From the NCBI GenBank assembly GCA_947446865.1, contig CANFHX010000007.1:1-64000 (forward strand): 64,000 nucleotides of DNA, read 5' to 3'. A program made the translations under genes and the position numbers. This DNA is from Flavobacteriaceae bacterium. GTDB taxonomy: Bacteria; Bacteroidota; Bacteroidia; Flavobacteriales; Flavobacteriaceae. Below are positions 35,538-43,370 of the stretch, in pieces. Numbering within the stretch: the first letter of the stretch is position 1; each line of letters begins with the position of its first letter. The notes beneath the pieces are model-generated. The model was not told the DNA's origin. It made no database searches and worked only from the letters and a program-made list of their open reading frames with translations.

Positions 35538-36281
35538 TTATTTAAAAATCATAATTAAACGTTCGCTGTCTTTTTTATGGTATTTTTTTAATTTGTAATC
35601 ACCAAAAGTATCCAATAGATAAATTCCCGCTTCTTCCATCATTTGTTCGAAATCTTCTAGCGTAAGGGCTCTCACTTTTTCGGTATAATGAAATTTTTGA
35701 CCTTGATCTTCAAAATTAATTTCCTTAATTATATAACCATCCAAAAGATAGCGTTTCAAATGAAAGTCAATTGTATCCACTGTTTTGGTTTCTTCGTCAA
35801 CTAAATTATCCAATACAAATGGCACATTCATAAAGTCAATAACTGCAAATCCATATTCGGATAGATTTTCTTTGATGGCAATTAAGGTTTTCAAATTATC
35901 CTCGTCATTATCGAAATATCCAAAACTAGTAAACAAATTAAAAACGGCATCAAACTTCTCTTCTAATGGCTCACGCATGTCGTGCACCTCAAAATGCAAA
36001 GTGTCATTGGCGTTCTTATTGGCAACTTCAATGCTGTTTTCGGATAAATCTACTCCAAGAACATTAAATCCTAATTGGTTTAAATAAATTGAATGTCGTC
36101 CTTTACCACAGGCCAAATCCAATACTTTAGCGTGATCGGGCAAGTTGAGGTAGTGGGTCAAATTATCCATGAAAATCTGTGCTTCACGGTAGTTTCGATC
36201 TTTATATAAAATATGATAATAAGGCGTATCAAACCAAGAGGCGAACCAAGTATTAGTTTTTGAATTTGTATTTTCTGACAT
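35538..36281 (-). CDS. Class I SAM-dependent methyltransferase
   Basis: 247 residues with a Rossmann-type methyltransferase fold. Motif I VLDLACGKGRHSIYL is at about 53-67, followed by GVDLSENSIEVA (acidic motif II) and FDAVFNLFTSFGYF (motif IV region). The C-terminal part is a beta-rich extension. Substrate not identifiable. Divergently transcribed from an rRNA methyltransferase gene, with overlapping promoters between them. Confidence 0.85.
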   Translation of the reverse strand: MSENTNSKTNTWFASWFDTPYYHILYKDRNYREAQIFMDNLTHYLNLPDHAKVLDLACGKGRHSIYLNQLGFNVLGVDLSENSIEVANKNANDTLHFEVHDMREPLEEKFDAVFNLFTSFGYFDNDEDNLKTLIAIKENLSEYGFAVIDFMNVPFVLDNLVDEETKTVDTIDFHLKRYLLDGYIIKEINFEDQGQKFHYTEKVRALTLEDFEQMMEEAGIYLLDTFGDYKLKKYHKKDSERLIMIFK

Positions 36282-36309
36282 TTATCTTTTCAAATGAATT
36301 CTTAACGTA

Positions 36310-36343
36310 CAAATTTAGTGTATTTTTGCAGAAGTTATTCCAA
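36310..36343 (-). promoter_or_regulatory. Promoter of the SAM methyltransferase gene
   Basis: On the minus strand TTG (36343-36341), a 23-base spacer and TAAATTTG (36317-36310) match the Bacteroidota pattern. Start would be near 36304, 23 bases before the ATG. Confidence 0.5.
36321..36328 (+). promoter_or_regulatory. -7 box of the THUMP methyltransferase gene
   Basis: TATTTTTG faces the gene at 36408 and lies inside the opposing promoter. The two would compete for RNA polymerase. No TTG at proper distance was found. Confidence 0.4.
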
Positions 36344-36361
36344 GTTTGGAATTTAGTTAAT

Positions 36362-36406
36362 TATTGAAATTGCAATTGATTTTTGCAATTGATATTGATA
36401 TTGAAA
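36362..36406 (+). repeat. ATTGNN hexamer array ahead of a start codon
   Basis: Units ATTGAA, ATTGCA, ATTGAT, then after TTTTGCA again ATTGAT, ATTGAT, ATTGAA run up to the ATG at 36408. The unit is the same as at 31537-31580, in opposite orientation relative to the gene. Confidence 0.5.
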
Positions 36407-36407
36407 A

Positions 36408-37607
36408 ATGGAAAATTTTAAAATGATTGCCAAAACCTTTTTTGGTTTTGAAGAAATACTAGCCAAAGAGTTACAACAATTGGGTGCTCAAGAGGTGGAA
36501 ATAGGGACCAGAATGGTTGGTTTTAAAGGAGATAAAGGGTTTATGTACAAAGCCAATTTGTCGTTGCGAACTGCCTTGAAAATCTTGAAACCCATTTATT
36601 ATTTCCGAGCAAAAACCGATGCATTGTTGTACAAAGGCATTCAAGGAATTGATTGGAGTAAGTATTTGAACGCCAATCAAACCTTTGTTATTGATACTAC
36701 AATCCATTCGGATCATTTTAAACATTCGCAATTTGTTTCGCAAAAAGCAAAAGATGCCATTGTAGATCAGTTTCGCGATAGAACTGGACAACGCCCTAGC
36801 GTAGATAAAGATTTCCCCGATTTAAGAATTAACATCCACATCGATAAAGATCAAATTTCAGTTGCGTTGGATACTTCTGGCGCATCCTTGCACCATAGAG
36901 GATACCGAACAGCTACCAATATTGCACCAATAAACGAAGTTTTGGCAGCAGGAATGTTGTTGTTGGCAGGTTGGGAAGGCAAAACCGATTTGCTAGACCC
37001 AATGTGTGGTTCGGGAACTATTTTGGCGGAAGCCGCGATGATTGCTTGTAATATTCCGGCAAACATCAATAGAAAAGAGTTTGCTTTCGAAAAATGGAAC
37101 GATTGGGATAACGACCTTTTTGACCAAATTATTGATGCTTTAATGAAACGTACTCGTGAATTTCATTATTCGATAAAAGGTTTTGATAAAGCGCCAAGTG
37201 CTGTTGAAAAAGCGAAAGCCAATATAAAAAATGCCAATTTGGATGATTATATAACCATTGACCAAAAGAATTTCTTTGATACCGAAAAAGAAACCTCGGG
37301 GCCGTTGCAAATGGTTTTCAATCCGCCTTATGGCGAACGTTTGGATATTGATTTAGAACGTTTTTACAGAGAAATGGGCGACACCATGAAGCAACATTAT
37401 CCGGGAACAAATGCATGGTTTATCACGGCTAATTTGGAAGCCTTGAAATTTGTAGGGTTAAAACCTTCTAGAAAAATTAAATTATTTAATGGAAGTTTGG
37501 AAGCACGTTTGGTGAAATACGAAATGTATGAAGGTAGCAAACGGACCAAATTTCAAGTTGAAAAAGAGGAAGAAACGGAAGAAGATTCTAGTTTAGATTT
37601 CAAATAA
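36408..37607 (+). CDS. THUMP-domain rRNA guanine-N2 methyltransferase (RlmL N-terminal-type)
   Basis: 399 residues. The N-terminal THUMP RNA-binding domain (about 1-165) includes FEEILAKELQQLGA and ISVALDTSGASLHHRGYR. The Rossmann domain has LLDPMCGSGTILAEAAMIA (motif I, about 195-213) and the catalytic FNPPYGERL (about 302-310) that marks exocyclic amine methylation. It corresponds to the m2G2445 module of E. coli RlmKL without the RlmK part. The last about 15 residues are acidic. Followed 12 bases later by a small membrane protein gene. Confidence 0.9.
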   Translation: MENFKMIAKTFFGFEEILAKELQQLGAQEVEIGTRMVGFKGDKGFMYKANLSLRTALKILKPIYYFRAKTDALLYKGIQGIDWSKYLNANQTFVIDTTIHSDHFKHSQFVSQKAKDAIVDQFRDRTGQRPSVDKDFPDLRINIHIDKDQISVALDTSGASLHHRGYRTATNIAPINEVLAAGMLLLAGWEGKTDLLDPMCGSGTILAEAAMIACNIPANINRKEFAFEKWNDWDNDLFDQIIDALMKRTREFHYSIKGFDKAPSAVEKAKANIKNANLDDYITIDQKNFFDTEKETSGPLQMVFNPPYGERLDIDLERFYREMGDTMKQHYPGTNAWFITANLEALKFVGLKPSRKIKLFNGSLEARLVKYEMYEGSKRTKFQVEKEEETEEDSSLDFK

Positions 37608-37619
37608 TAAGTTACAATT

Positions 37620-37856
37620 ATGTCTAAAAAAACAAAATCATTTGTATATAACCTTTTAGGTTTTGCATTATTTTTTATTCCGTTGCAAGCGGTTTTAACA
37701 CGTTTCACTAACTTAACTGGATTGTGGATTCCGATGACGGCTTTTGTTATTGGAACTATTATAGCCCCAAAATTTCAAGCCGTTCGAACCAAAGACGGAG
37801 AGAAATTATTTATGAAATGGCTTTTTGTTAAAGGGGTGAAGGAGATTAAAAGGTAA
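37620..37856 (+). CDS. Small two-helix membrane protein, unknown
   Basis: 78 residues with two hydrophobic segments (about 10-26 and 33-49) and a basic C-terminus (KWLFVKGVKEIKR). Its gene begins 12 bases after the rRNA methyltransferase stop and is probably co-transcribed. No family name recognised with confidence. Confidence 0.6.
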   Translation: MSKKTKSFVYNLLGFALFFIPLQAVLTRFTNLTGLWIPMTAFVIGTIIAPKFQAVRTKDGEKLFMKWLFVKGVKEIKR

Positions 37857-37885
37857 TCTCAATTTCTACCATTTATGCGGTATTT

Positions 37886-37912
37886 TGTCATTCCGACGAA
37901 GGAGGAATCTCA
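37886..37912. repeat. REP-like phrase after the small membrane protein gene
   Basis: TCATTCCGACGAAGGAGGAA with flanks, in otherwise unremarkable AT-rich DNA between 37857 and 38038. I recognise it as a widely repeated intergenic phrase in Flavobacteriaceae. Nothing else was seen in this gap. Confidence 0.5.
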
Positions 37913-38038
37913 TAATTATATTAGTAAGCGGTTTCTGTTTTGTCGAAACACCTAATATTTCATGTACGGAATCATCTTAAAATATAGCCGAATCCTGACT
38001 TATTAGGAAAGTGATTATGTTCTGTTATTTTTTTACGC

Positions 38039-38677
38039 TCAACTATTTTCGGTTTCTAATCCGCCTAAATAATAAGAGGGTATGTTTCCTTTAATCCCAA
38101 GTCTATAAATACCAATTCCAGTAAGTCTTTTTTCTTCTCGACCAAAAGGGATTAGTCTAAATTTTGAAAAGTATGGTTTTTCCAAATTCACATATTCACT
38201 TTGAATTCTAAAACATTCAATCATTAATTCTTCTCCAATAAAATAACCTTTTTCATTTTGCAATAAAGTTGGTTTTTTACTTGTTAGTTGCTGACTGGTT
38301 GGAATAACAACCACTTTATTAATGTCTAATCCAGTGAGTTCTTCTTTATTAATTCCAAATGATTTTAGAAAATTTTCAAAATCATTTTTCTTTTCGAATG
38401 AGTTTTTTACCCAAAACAATCCAGAAAAGCAATTCAATCTTAATGGCAAATCTGGTCTGTGAATTTCTAATTCTTTTTTCTCAAATTCTAATGATTTAAT
38501 GAAATTCGAATTTAACTTGAAATGTTCTTTTGACGCTCGATAATAACTTATAGTTTTGTATTTAGCATAGACAAAAGTATCATCTTTATTAACTATTTGA
38601 TAAAACACCTCTTTATCATCAAACATTAATATTCGAATTCTATTTTCAGTATAGTTATATATGTCTCCAATTTTCAT
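38039..38677 (-). CDS. Hypothetical protein, unrecognised
   Basis: 212 residues, MKIGDIYNYTENRIRILMFDDKEVFYQ at the N-terminus, soluble with no signal peptide or membrane segment. The first about 70 residues look beta-rich, possibly a small SH3-like barrel. Later the text GINKEELTGLDINKVVVIPTSQQL suggests an alpha/beta section. I do not recognise a family. It stands alone between REP-like DNA and the cysteine desulfurase gene. Confidence 0.55.
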   Translation of the reverse strand: MKIGDIYNYTENRIRILMFDDKEVFYQIVNKDDTFVYAKYKTISYYRASKEHFKLNSNFIKSLEFEKKELEIHRPDLPLRLNCFSGLFWVKNSFEKKNDFENFLKSFGINKEELTGLDINKVVVIPTSQQLTSKKPTLLQNEKGYFIGEELMIECFRIQSEYVNLEKPYFSKFRLIPFGREEKRLTGIGIYRLGIKGNIPSYYLGGLETENS

Positions 38678-38745
38678 ATTTTAAATTCAGTTTTTAAATC
38701 ACATTCAACATGTTAATAATTAGGATTATAAAATAAAACTTTAGT

Positions 38746-39867
38746 TTAAATCCCTTTCAACCCATCAATTAAAGCATCAATATCTTCTTTGGTATTATAA
38801 TGGCTAAAAGAGATTCGCAAACTAGGTTTTTTCAAATCTTCGTCTGCTAGAATTTCTGCTAAAACGTGGGATGGTTTTACACTGCCGCTTTGGCAAGCAC
38901 TTCCGCGAGAAACCGCAATGCCTTTCATATCCAAATTAAATAAAATCATGGCTGTTTTTTCTTCCGAAAAAGGCAGTAAAACATTTAAAATGTTATAAAA
39001 AGTGTCTACTCCATTGGTTTTTATTTCTGGGAAATTTGTTTGCAATAACGAAGCACAATAATTTTTCAAGTCAGCAATATACTTTCTTTCCACATCCAAA
39101 TGTTCGTAAGATAATTCCAAAGCCTTAGCCATTCCTGCTACTTGGTGTACTGCTTCGGTTCCGGCACGAAGTCCTTTTTCTTGTTCACCTCCAAATAAAA
39201 ACGGTTGTAATAGCATTCCTTTTTTTACATAAGCAAATCCAACGCCTTTCGGTCCGTGGAATTTATGGGCGCTAGCCACTATAAAATCGACTGGCAATTC
39301 GTGTAAATTGAATTCGGTTTTTCCAATAGATTGCACGGTATCACAATGAAAAAGAGCATGATGTTGGTGGCAAATTCTCCCCGTTTTTTCTATGTCTAAA
39401 ACAGTTCCGATTTCGTTGTTTACGTGCATTAAGGTTACTAAAGTTTTCACCTCTTTAGAAAGTAAATTCACCAAATGAGTAGTGTCAATGGCTCCAGATG
39501 GAAGCGTATTCACAAAATCTACTTCGATTCCAAATTCATTTTGCAAATGTTTTACCGTATACAAGGTGGCATGGTGCTCTATCTTACTTGTAATGATTCG
39601 TTGTATGTGTAAGTCTTTTACAGCGCTTTTAAGGATCCAATTAGTCGCTTCGGTGGCATTGGAAGTAAAAATAATTTCTTGAGCAGCACAGCCAAGAAGT
39701 TTGGCAATTGTTTTACGAGAAGTTTCCATAATGGTTTTGGCACTCCTACCAAAACTATGGGTAGAGGAGGGGTTTCCAAAATCATTTTGAAGTACCTGCA
39801 TCATTTCATTAATCACTTCTTCCCGAAGTGGAGTGGTTGCTGCATTATCCAAATATATTTTTTTCAT
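38746..39867 (-). CDS. Cysteine desulfurase (NifS/IscS family)
   Basis: PLP enzyme that moves sulfur from cysteine for iron-sulfur clusters or tRNA thiolation. 373 residues. LDNAATTPLREEV opens the protein, the PLP Lys202 is in SAHKFHGPKG, and the persulfide-forming Cys325 is in SRGSACQSGSVKPSHVL, the group I (IscS/NifS) arrangement. No isc scaffold genes are adjacent. Preceded on the same strand, after 76 bases with a heptamer array, by an Smr-domain gene. Confidence 0.9.
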   Translation of the reverse strand: MKKIYLDNAATTPLREEVINEMMQVLQNDFGNPSSTHSFGRSAKTIMETSRKTIAKLLGCAAQEIIFTSNATEATNWILKSAVKDLHIQRIITSKIEHHATLYTVKHLQNEFGIEVDFVNTLPSGAIDTTHLVNLLSKEVKTLVTLMHVNNEIGTVLDIEKTGRICHQHHALFHCDTVQSIGKTEFNLHELPVDFIVASAHKFHGPKGVGFAYVKKGMLLQPFLFGGEQEKGLRAGTEAVHQVAGMAKALELSYEHLDVERKYIADLKNYCASLLQTNFPEIKTNGVDTFYNILNVLLPFSEEKTAMILFNLDMKGIAVSRGSACQSGSVKPSHVLAEILADEDLKKPSLRISFSHYNTKEDIDALIDGLKGI

Positions 39868-39904
39868 CTATGCTTAATCTTTATTTTATTTAATATAATT
39901 TCCA

Positions 39905-39946
39905 AAACCTAGAACCTACAACCTACGCCCTACAACCTACGCCCTA
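39905..39946. repeat. Heptamer tandem array 5
   Basis: Units CCTAGAA, CCTACAA, CCTACGC, CCTACAA, CCTACGC and a partial CCTA are lined up between the Smr and desulfurase genes. The last CTA provides the TAG stop codon of the Smr gene on the minus strand. The longest and cleanest 7-bp array in the window. Confidence 0.8.
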
Positions 39947-40507
39947 TTTAGCGTTCTGCTTAAAATACACCTCGGTTGCCCCTAATCCATATTTTTGATA
40001 ATTGGCATCTTGAAAGGAAATTCCTTCGTATCGGTTTAACATAAAATCGAGTTCGGCTTTCAAAACTCCTTCGCCAACACCATGAATAAAAACAATTTTA
40101 GGGATGCGATTTCGCATTGAAAATTCGATGTGTCTTTTGGCTGTTTCGGTCTGAATTGTTAGGATGTCGTAGTTGCTCATTCCTCTTGAATTTTTGACTA
40201 ATTTTTCAATGTGCAAATCAAATTCCGGAACGCCTCTTTCTACTTTATCCGACTTGAAAGTAGGGGTGTTGTACTTTTTTTGTGGTTGAATATCAATACT
40301 TTTATTAACTAAAGTTTCAGTTTTGATAATGTAATTTAAATCATTGGTATTGTTTATTTTAACCAACTCGTTGACAAAATAAGTCATCACGAATTTGTCG
40401 GTAGTTTCTATCGTAACTTCGTTATTTTTAACTGCAATAACTACACCATCTACGGCTTCGTCTAACACCGAAACGGTGTCGCCAATGTTAAATGTTTTTG
40501 TGCTCAT
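39944..40507 (-). CDS. Smr-domain protein (DUF2027-like)
   Basis: 187 residues. A small N-terminal beta domain (FNIGDTVSVLDEAVDGVVIAVKNN, about 5-28) is followed by a linker and a C-terminal Smr domain with FDLHIEKLV (about 96-104) and IVFIHGVGEGVLKAEL (about 138-153). Smr domains bind or nick branched DNA or act on RNA. Stand-alone Smr of this architecture is typical of Bacteroidota and independent of MutS2. Overlaps by 20 bases with a small membrane protein gene upstream. Confidence 0.82.
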   Translation of the reverse strand: MSTKTFNIGDTVSVLDEAVDGVVIAVKNNEVTIETTDKFVMTYFVNELVKINNTNDLNYIIKTETLVNKSIDIQPQKKYNTPTFKSDKVERGVPEFDLHIEKLVKNSRGMSNYDILTIQTETAKRHIEFSMRNRIPKIVFIHGVGEGVLKAELDFMLNRYEGISFQDANYQKYGLGATEVYFKQNAK

Positions 40508-40670
40508 CTTCTGTATCTTTAGGTGGGATTTTAGCGGATAATTTTATCATTCCAAACATAAAAACTACTAGTGCAATACAGGTAATTATTACATTAGGTT
40601 TGGCAGTATTTTGTTCGTAGAATGCAACAAAAATCGCAACAATCATTATTAGAAATAAAAACTTTTTCAT
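40488..40670 (-). CDS. Small membrane protein upstream of the Smr gene
   Basis: 60 residues from the ATG at 40670 (MKKFLFLIMIVAIFVAFY), with two hydrophobic segments and a charged C-terminal end (IPPKDTEDEHKNI). The frame is open upstream to a TTG at 40691. Its 3' end overlaps the Smr gene by 20 bases, so translation is coupled. Function unknown. Confidence 0.6.
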   Translation of the reverse strand: MKKFLFLIMIVAIFVAFYEQNTAKPNVIITCIALVVFMFGMIKLSAKIPPKDTEDEHKNI

Positions 40671-40762
40671 AAAGGTAGTTTTAAAATTCAAAAATAGAAA
40701 ACTTAATTTAGATAGATGTAATTTAAAAATTTATTTGTAAAATTGTAGATAATAATTTCAAA

Positions 40763-41038
40763 ATGGAAAAATACATGTTACCCTGCATGAACAAAAAACT
40801 TTTTGGAGTTGAATGTATGGGGTGTGGAACACAACGATCAATTAATTTATTATTACATGGAGACTTTATTGGTGCTTTTAAAATGTTTCCACCAATTTAT
40901 ACATTAATTCTATTTTTTATAATTTTATTTTTACATTTTACAGACAAGTCTAGAAATTACAATAAGTCTATTATTTACCTTGTTGTAATTAATGGAATCA
41001 TAATGTTAACGAACTATATTTACAAAATAACTATCTAA
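40763..41038 (+). CDS. DUF2752 membrane protein
   Basis: 91 residues. The DUF2752 signature C-x2-CGTQR is present as Cys18, Cys21 and Arg25 (VECMGCGTQRS), with another Cys8 in the N-terminus. It has two or three transmembrane segments. In many bacteria DUF2752 genes sit next to small membrane proteins as here. Function unknown; a lipid- or protein-interacting role has been guessed. Transcribed with the CCC-motif gene 28 bases downstream. Confidence 0.85.
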   Translation: MEKYMLPCMNKKLFGVECMGCGTQRSINLLLHGDFIGAFKMFPPIYTLILFFIILFLHFTDKSRNYNKSIIYLVVINGIIMLTNYIYKITI

Positions 41039-41066
41039 TTATTAATACTTTAAAAAAGAAAAAACT

Positions 41067-41393
41067 ATGGAAAAACAAAAATTACCAAATGAACAAGCTG
41101 TAATGATTTTAGGATTACTATCTTTTGTTGGTTGCTGCTGCACAAGTGGTGCGCTTGGGGTTATTTTATCTGGTATTGGAATATATTTAGCTGGTAAAGC
41201 AGAAAAGATATATACTGAAAATCCTGAGCAATATAGTTTGGGTTCTCTTGAAACGTGGAAAATTGTAAATTTTGTAAGTTTAGGCCTTAGTGTTTGTGTA
41301 TTAATTTATGCAATCTATATGAAAGTAACTGGTAAAGACGTTGAGCAACAAGAACAATTAATGGAAATGTTGAAAAGATTTCAAAGTAAATAA
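41067..41393 (+). CDS. CCC-motif membrane protein
   Basis: 108 residues with two hydrophobic segments. The name-giving Cys23-Cys24-Cys25 lies in LSFVGCCCTSGALGVILSGIGIYLAGKA, at the first helix. The C-terminus is charged. This architecture recurs in Flavobacteriaceae next to DUF2752 genes. The triple cysteine could be acylated or bind metal; no evidence here. A terminator follows. Confidence 0.8.
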   Translation: MEKQKLPNEQAVMILGLLSFVGCCCTSGALGVILSGIGIYLAGKAEKIYTENPEQYSLGSLETWKIVNFVSLGLSVCVLIYAIYMKVTGKDVEQQEQLMEMLKRFQSK

Positions 41394-41406
41394 GATTCCA
41401 ATACAC

Positions 41407-41452
41407 AAAAAAACCGCCTTATTTTACTATAAATTAGACGGTTTTTTTTATG
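41407..41452. terminator. Terminator between CCC-motif and DUF5362 genes
   Basis: AAAAAACCGCCT and AGACGGTTTTTT pair with a single C-A mismatch around a loop of about 18 bases, with T-runs on the right side and A-runs on the left. Suits both convergent transcripts. Confidence 0.75.
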
Positions 41453-41466
41453 AATTGAAGCTATAG

Positions 41467-41913
41467 TTAAACGGCATTTATCCCTTTGTTTGCAACGAAA
41501 ATTATTATACCGATAATAAATAAGATATATAAAGACATTATTACAATAATTGAAATTCCAAGATATTTGTGATGGGTTTTTAAATAATTTAAAGCAGTAC
41601 CAACTAAATCGGAACTATAATTTTGCAATGCAGTTTTCATGTCGGTTGCATATTTGAATAAATAATACACTGGAGGAAAATACAATAAGGCCATAAATAA
41701 ATATACACCAGTTAAATATCCTTTAAGGTTTCCTAGAGGACTCATAGGGCTTGATGGAATTGCCGACATAACCGAAGCCATTACAAGTGCTGCAATTATC
41801 ATTAAGCCGATTCCAATAAATCCCATAATTGCTAAAAACATCGACCATTTGGCACTGGTTCTTAAAGCATCTACAGCTTGTTCGTTCAATTCTAAATTTT
41901 GTTGATTTTCCAT
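41467..41913 (-). CDS. DUF5362-like membrane protein
   Basis: 148 residues with four hydrophobic segments. The start is ELNEQAVDALRTSAKWSMFLAIMGFIGIGL, typical of the DUF5362 family, and a cytoplasmic loop has FKYATDMKTALQNYSS. Function unknown. Convergent with the CCC-motif gene; 18 bases after it on the same strand comes the end of ornithine aminotransferase's upstream reading, i.e. it follows no shared promoter that I can see. Confidence 0.75.
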   Translation of the reverse strand: MENQQNLELNEQAVDALRTSAKWSMFLAIMGFIGIGLMIIAALVMASVMSAIPSSPMSPLGNLKGYLTGVYLFMALLYFPPVYYLFKYATDMKTALQNYSSDLVGTALNYLKTHHKYLGISIIVIMSLYILFIIGIIIFVANKGINAV

Positions 41914-41931
41914 AAATTAAATTTTTAGTTA

Positions 41932-43209
41932 CTATTCAAATTGTTTTAAAGTTTTAATAATAATAGAAACACAATCTAATAATTGCTCCTCATTCATTAC
42001 TAAAGGCGGTGCAAAACGGATGATGTTTCCGTGGGTTGGTTTTGCTAACAAACCATTATCTCTTAATGCCATGCAGATATTCCAAGCGGTATCACTTTCT
42101 TCGGTATCGTTGATTACGATGGCGTTTAACAATCCTTTACCACGAACCAAAGTTGCAATGGTGGATGTTTTTATAAATTCTCCAATTTTCTCTCGGAATA
42201 AATTTCCTAGTTTACGAGCATTTTGCGATAAATTTTCTTCATTAACCACGTCTAATGCTGCAATAGCAACCGCTCCTGCAATTGGGTTTCCTCCAAAAGT
42301 AGATCCGTGTTGACCAGGTTTGATTACATTCATAATAGCATCATTTGCCAATACTGCCGAAACAGGATAAGCACCACCAGACAAGGCTTTTCCTAAAATT
42401 AAAATATCAGGAGTAACATAAGTTGCCTGTTTTTCGCAAGCATTTTCACAGGTACAATTCCCACAAACAGCCAATATCGAACCTGTTCTTGCAATTCCGG
42501 TTTGTACCTCATCTGCAATAAACAAAACGTTGTGTGCTGTGCATAGTGCTTTGGCTTTCGCCAAATAATCCTCGGCTGGAACAAATACTCCTGCCTCCCC
42601 TTGAATAGGTTCTACCAGAAACCCAGCAATGTTTGTAGTTGATTTTAGTGCGTTTTCTAAAGCATCTACATCATCATAAGGAATTTTGATAAATCCTGCC
42701 GTGTAGGGTCCGAAATTCTTTCTAGCGTTTTCATCATTCGAAAAAGAAATGATAGTAGTTGTTCTTCCGTGGAAATTTCCATCGCAAACAATAATTTGTG
42801 CTTCATTTTCAGGAATTCCTTTTTTCTCGTAAGCCCATTTTCTGCAAAGTTTTAAAGCAGTTTCTACCGCCTCGGCACCAGTATTCATTGGTAAAACTTT
42901 ATCGAAACCGAAATAATTGGTTACATATTCTTCATAAACCCCCAATTTATCATTATAAAATGCACGGGAAGTTAAGGTCAAAGTTTGTGCTTGCTCTATC
43001 ATGGCATTCACAATTTTTGGATGGCAATGTCCTTGGTTTACAGCCGAATAAGCAGAAAGGAAATCATAATATTTATTACCTTCTACATCCCAAACGTAAA
43101 CTCCTTTTCCTTTGTTAAGTACTACAGGCAGAGGATGATAGTTATGCGCGCCATATTTTTCTTCTAAAGCAATAGCCTCTGCAGAACTCATTTTTTCTAA
43201 AACTGACAT
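41932..43209 (-). CDS. rocD: Ornithine--oxo-acid aminotransferase
   Basis: Converts ornithine and 2-oxoglutarate to glutamate semialdehyde. 425 residues. PLP Lys274 ([10 protein letters not shown]) and the Asp233 pair partner in [14 protein letters not shown] mark the class III aminotransferase fold; [11 protein letters not shown] and [12 protein letters not shown] are the usual motifs. Between them sits a cysteine cluster (Cys249, 252, 254, 258 in [14 protein letters not shown]) absent from the classical Bacillus and human enzymes but, as I recall, present in related Bacteroidota proteins. The mRNA leader contains a perfect hairpin (43224-43242). Probably a housekeeping arginine-catabolism gene. 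Confidence 0.92.
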   Translation of the reverse strand: MSVLEKMSSAEAIALEEKYGAHNYHPLPVVLNKGKGVYVWDVEGNKYYDFLSAYSAVNQGHCHPKIVNAMIEQAQTLTLTSRAFYNDKLGVYEEYVTNYFGFDKVLPMNTGAEAVETALKLCRKWAYEKKGIPENEAQIIVCDGNFHGRTTTIISFSNDENARKNFGPYTAGFIKIPYDDVDALENALKSTTNIAGFLVEPIQGEAGVFVPAEDYLAKAKALCTAHNVLFIADEVQTGIARTGSILAVCGNCTCENACEKQATYVTPDILILGKALSGGAYPVSAVLANDAIMNVIKPGQHGSTFGGNPIAGAVAIAALDVVNEENLSQNARKLGNLFREKIGEFIKTSTIATLVRGKGLLNAIVINDTEESDTAWNICMALRDNGLLAKPTHGNIIRFAPPLVMNEEQLLDCVSIIIKTLKQFE

Positions 43210-43223
43210 ATTTTTTTGTTTTT

Positions 43224-43242
43224 ATCTGTGCTTGACACAGAT
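43224..43242 (-). promoter_or_regulatory. Hairpin in the rocD leader
   Basis: ATCTGTG-CTTGA-CACAGAT is a perfect 7-bp inverted repeat between the rocD start and a possible -7 box TATTTTTG (minus strand, 43304-43297). On the plus strand it is followed by T8, but no plus-strand gene ends nearby. May affect rocD mRNA. Confidence 0.4.
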
Positions 43243-43370
43243 TTTTTTTAAGTAAAACAGCCATTCCTTCTTGTGGAGAGAAATCATCCTTTGTAGCAAA
43301 AATATAAAAAATTATTGCGATAATCGAAAAAATAATTGCAAAAATTTATTAAAAACACAATGACTGAAAA

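Noticed and set aside
43224..43250. Plus-strand terminator (hairpin followed by T8)
   Set aside because: No plus-strand gene ends nearby; the nearest transcription is minus-strand rocD, so it is listed only as a leader hairpin.
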